Shown here: one piece after another, positions 6,622 to 7,962 of the stretch
How positions within the stretch are numbered: position 1 is the stretch's first letter
Layout of the letters: the number at the start of each line of letters is the position of its first letter
Assembly (NCBI GenBank): GCA_900545325.1
Contig: UQZE01000096.1
Coordinates: 1 to 7,962 of the forward strand
Direction: 5' to 3'
Length of the DNA: 7,962 nucleotides
Source: an uncultured Eubacteriales bacterium
GTDB lineage: Bacteria; Bacillota; Clostridia; Christensenellales; Borkfalkiaceae
Notes under the pieces: model-generated
Told to the model about the DNA's origin: nothing
Database searches by the model: none
The model's input: only the letters and a program-made list of their open reading frames with translations
Made by a program: the position numbers and the translations under genes

Positions 6622-7671
6622 ATGAAGGAGATTTTGCTCGACAGATCGGCGGAGGAGCTGAAAGAACTTTTCGCCGCGAAAGGCCTGCCCGCCTACCGCG
6701 CGGCGCAGGTGTTTTCCGAACTTCATAAAAACAAGTCCTTTGCGGACATGTCCGCGCTGCCTAAGGCTTTGCGCGAGGAGCTTGCCGCAGTTTACGCCGA
6801 CCCGCCCGTGAAGATCGTAAAGACGCTCGAAAGCAAAGACGGCACGAAAAAATTTCTCTTCCGCCTGCAGGACGGCAACGTCGTGGAGGGCGTGCTGATG
6901 AAGTATAAATACGGCAATACGCAATGCGTTTCCACGCAGGTCGGCTGCCGCATGAACTGCGCGTTCTGCGCTTCGGGATTGCACGGTCTGGTGCGGAACC
7001 TCACGGCGGGCGAAATCCTCGGTCAGATAACGGCGGTCAACGCCGCCGAGGGCGGCACGCTTGAGGAACGCAAGGTAACCAATATCGTTCTGATGGGCAG
7101 CGGCGAGCCGCTGGATAATTTTGAAAACACCGTTAAATTTTTAAAAAACGTATCCGAAAAGGGCGGACTGAACGTCAGCCAGCGCAACATAAGTTTGTCT
7201 ACCTGCGGGCTTGCGCCCAGAATTTACGAGCTGGCCGACGGCGGCTTCTCGATCAATCTCACCATTTCGCTCCATTCGCCTTTCGACGAAAAGCGGAAAA
7301 ACATCATGCCCGTGGCGAAACGCTATTCCGTTCGGGAAATTCTGAACGCCTGCGCCTATTACTTTGAAAAGACGGGGCGGCGATATATCTTCGAATACGT
7401 GCTTATCGAGGGCGAAAACGACACGAAAGAATGCGCCGACGAACTGATAAGACTGCTTAAGGGGCGCCCGTGCCATGTCAATCTCATCCGCCTCAACGAG
7501 GTGAAGGAAAAGAAACTGAAAGCCGTAACCGACAAAAACGCCTATCGTTTTTTAGGTCTCTTGGAGCGCGGTGGCCTGTCGGCTACTCTGCGGCGGCAGA
7601 TCGGCGCGGATATAGAGGGTGCCTGCGGACAGCTCAGACAGAAATACATGGAATCGGGGGAACGGCTTTGA
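6622..7671 (+). CDS. rlmN: 23S rRNA/tRNA adenine-C2 methyltransferase RlmN (radical SAM)
   Basis: RlmN makes 2-methyladenosine at A2503 of 23S rRNA and at A37 of some tRNAs, which supports decoding accuracy. The 349-residue product has the N-terminal helical accessory domain (about 1-90). The radical SAM motif is C-x3-C-x2-C at Cys109, Cys113 and Cys116. Upstream Cys102 in CVSTQVGC matches the cysteine that resolves the methyl-transfer adduct, and Cys335 in ACGQLR matches the methyl-carrying cysteine near the C-terminus. NIVLMGSGEPLDN (154-166) is the SAM-contact GEP motif. TGRRYIFEYVLIEGENDT (251-268) and CHVNLIRLN (284-292) are also typical. Family members often have MGMGEP, here MGSGEP. 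The context and the QVGC motif favour RlmN over the resistance paralogue Cfr. The frame is open from 6502, but ATG 6622 matches the family start and has AAAGGTG at 6611-6617 inside the rsmB end. Confidence 0.96.
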   Translation: MKEILLDRSAEELKELFAAKGLPAYRAAQVFSELHKNKSFADMSALPKALREELAAVYADPPVKIVKTLESKDGTKKFLFRLQDGNVVEGVLMKYKYGNTQCVSTQVGCRMNCAFCASGLHGLVRNLTAGEILGQITAVNAAEGGTLEERKVTNIVLMGSGEPLDNFENTVKFLKNVSEKGGLNVSQRNISLSTCGLAPRIYELADGGFSINLTISLHSPFDEKRKNIMPVAKRYSVREILNACAYYFEKTGRRYIFEYVLIEGENDTKECADELIRLLKGRPCHVNLIRLNEVKEKKLKAVTDKNAYRFLGLLERGGLSATLRRQIGADIEGACGQLRQKYMESGERL

Positions 7672-7962
7672 AAGGGCAGATCATTACGCTGCACGCGAAC
7701 GAATACTTCGCGGAAAGCGGCGGGGAACTTTACCGTCTGAGCGCGCGCGGCCGCATGAAGGGCAGGACCGATATTCTGGTAGGCGACTTTGTGGAATTTG
7801 AAAACGGCGCCATTTCGCGCGTATACGAAAGGATTTCGCAGTTTATCCGCCCCAGCGTGGCGAATGTGGAACAGATCGTCGCGGTGCTCTCTTCCGAACC
7901 GAAACCGGATTTTCTCATGCTCGACAAACTGCTTGTTTCCGCGGAAAAGGAGGGCGTGCCCG
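7668..7962 (+). CDS. rsgA: Ribosome small-subunit-dependent GTPase RsgA (3' truncated by window end)
   Basis: RsgA is a circularly permuted GTPase that helps late 30S subunit maturation. Only the first 98 residues are present. They form the N-terminal OB-fold: KGQIITLHANEYF (2-14), ARGRMKGRTDILVGDFVEFE (26-45), then the family signature FIRPSVANVEQIVAVLS (59-75) and PDFLMLDKLLVSAEKEG (80-96). The GTP-binding motifs and zinc finger lie beyond the right edge. I chose TTG at 7668-7670 as start. It gives MKGxI, the normal family N-terminus, follows GGGGG at 7656-7660 by 7 nt, and overlaps the rlmN stop as TTGA. The first in-frame ATG (Met30) would remove part of the OB-fold. In Bacillus-type clusters prpC and prkC lie between rlmN and rsgA; here they are absent. 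Confidence 0.92.
   Translation, partial: MKGQIITLHANEYFAESGGELYRLSARGRMKGRTDILVGDFVEFENGAISRVYERISQFIRPSVANVEQIVAVLSSEPKPDFLMLDKLLVSAEKEGVP

Noticed and set aside
1..7962. tRNA, rRNA, riboswitch, CRISPR array, insertion sequence or attachment site
   Set aside because: None is visible. Almost every base is coding, the longest intergenic gap is 61 bp and no direct-repeat series or transposase motif was seen.

Overview
The window is a densely packed housekeeping stretch from a GC-rich, probably Gram-positive anaerobe-type bacterium. The gene order yicC, gmk, rpoZ, priA, def, fmt, rsmB, rlmN, rsgA is the classic Bacillota (Firmicutes/Clostridia) core cluster, and every gene reads on the plus strand. 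The strong GC preference at third codon positions and AAAGG-type ribosome binding sites fit a GC-rich clostridial lineage. A more exact placement, such as a Christensenellales-like gut lineage, would be a guess.

Layout. Positions 1-64 hold the last 20 codons of a BRCT-type protein, most likely NAD-dependent DNA ligase LigA. A 44-bp gap follows. It carries a good sigma-A-type promoter (TTGAAA, 17 bp, extended -10 TGGTAAAAT) and a perfect 6-bp dyad that overlaps the -10. yicC (endoribonuclease family), gmk (guanylate kinase) and rpoZ (RNA polymerase omega) follow almost without gaps. A 61-bp spacer with a predicted stem-loop and T-tract separates rpoZ from priA (replication-restart helicase). 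Then come def (peptide deformylase), fmt (Met-tRNA formyltransferase), rsmB (16S rRNA m5C methyltransferase), rlmN (23S rRNA/tRNA m2A radical SAM methyltransferase) and the start of rsgA (30S-maturation GTPase), which runs off the right edge at 7962.

How the genes fit together. Fmt and Def are the two halves of the N-formyl-methionine cycle. RsmB, RlmN and RsgA act on ribosome modification and assembly. YicC, Gmk and RpoZ concern RNA turnover, GTP supply and RNA polymerase. PriA restarts stalled forks. Junctions are very tight (4-nt overlaps at gmk/rpoZ, def/fmt and rlmN/rsgA, a 7-nt overlap at fmt/rsmB and a 1-bp gap at rsmB/rlmN), which indicates one transcript with translational coupling.

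What is unusual is mainly what is absent. Compared with the well-known Bacillus/Clostridium order there is no remA (DUF370) between yicC and gmk, no coaBC between rpoZ and priA, and no prpC/prkC phosphatase-kinase pair between rlmN and rsgA. The only non-coding structures worth a second look are the promoter dyad and the rpoZ-priA hairpin. I found no RNA genes, mobile elements, CRISPR arrays or novel system; apart from these points the window is ordinary.
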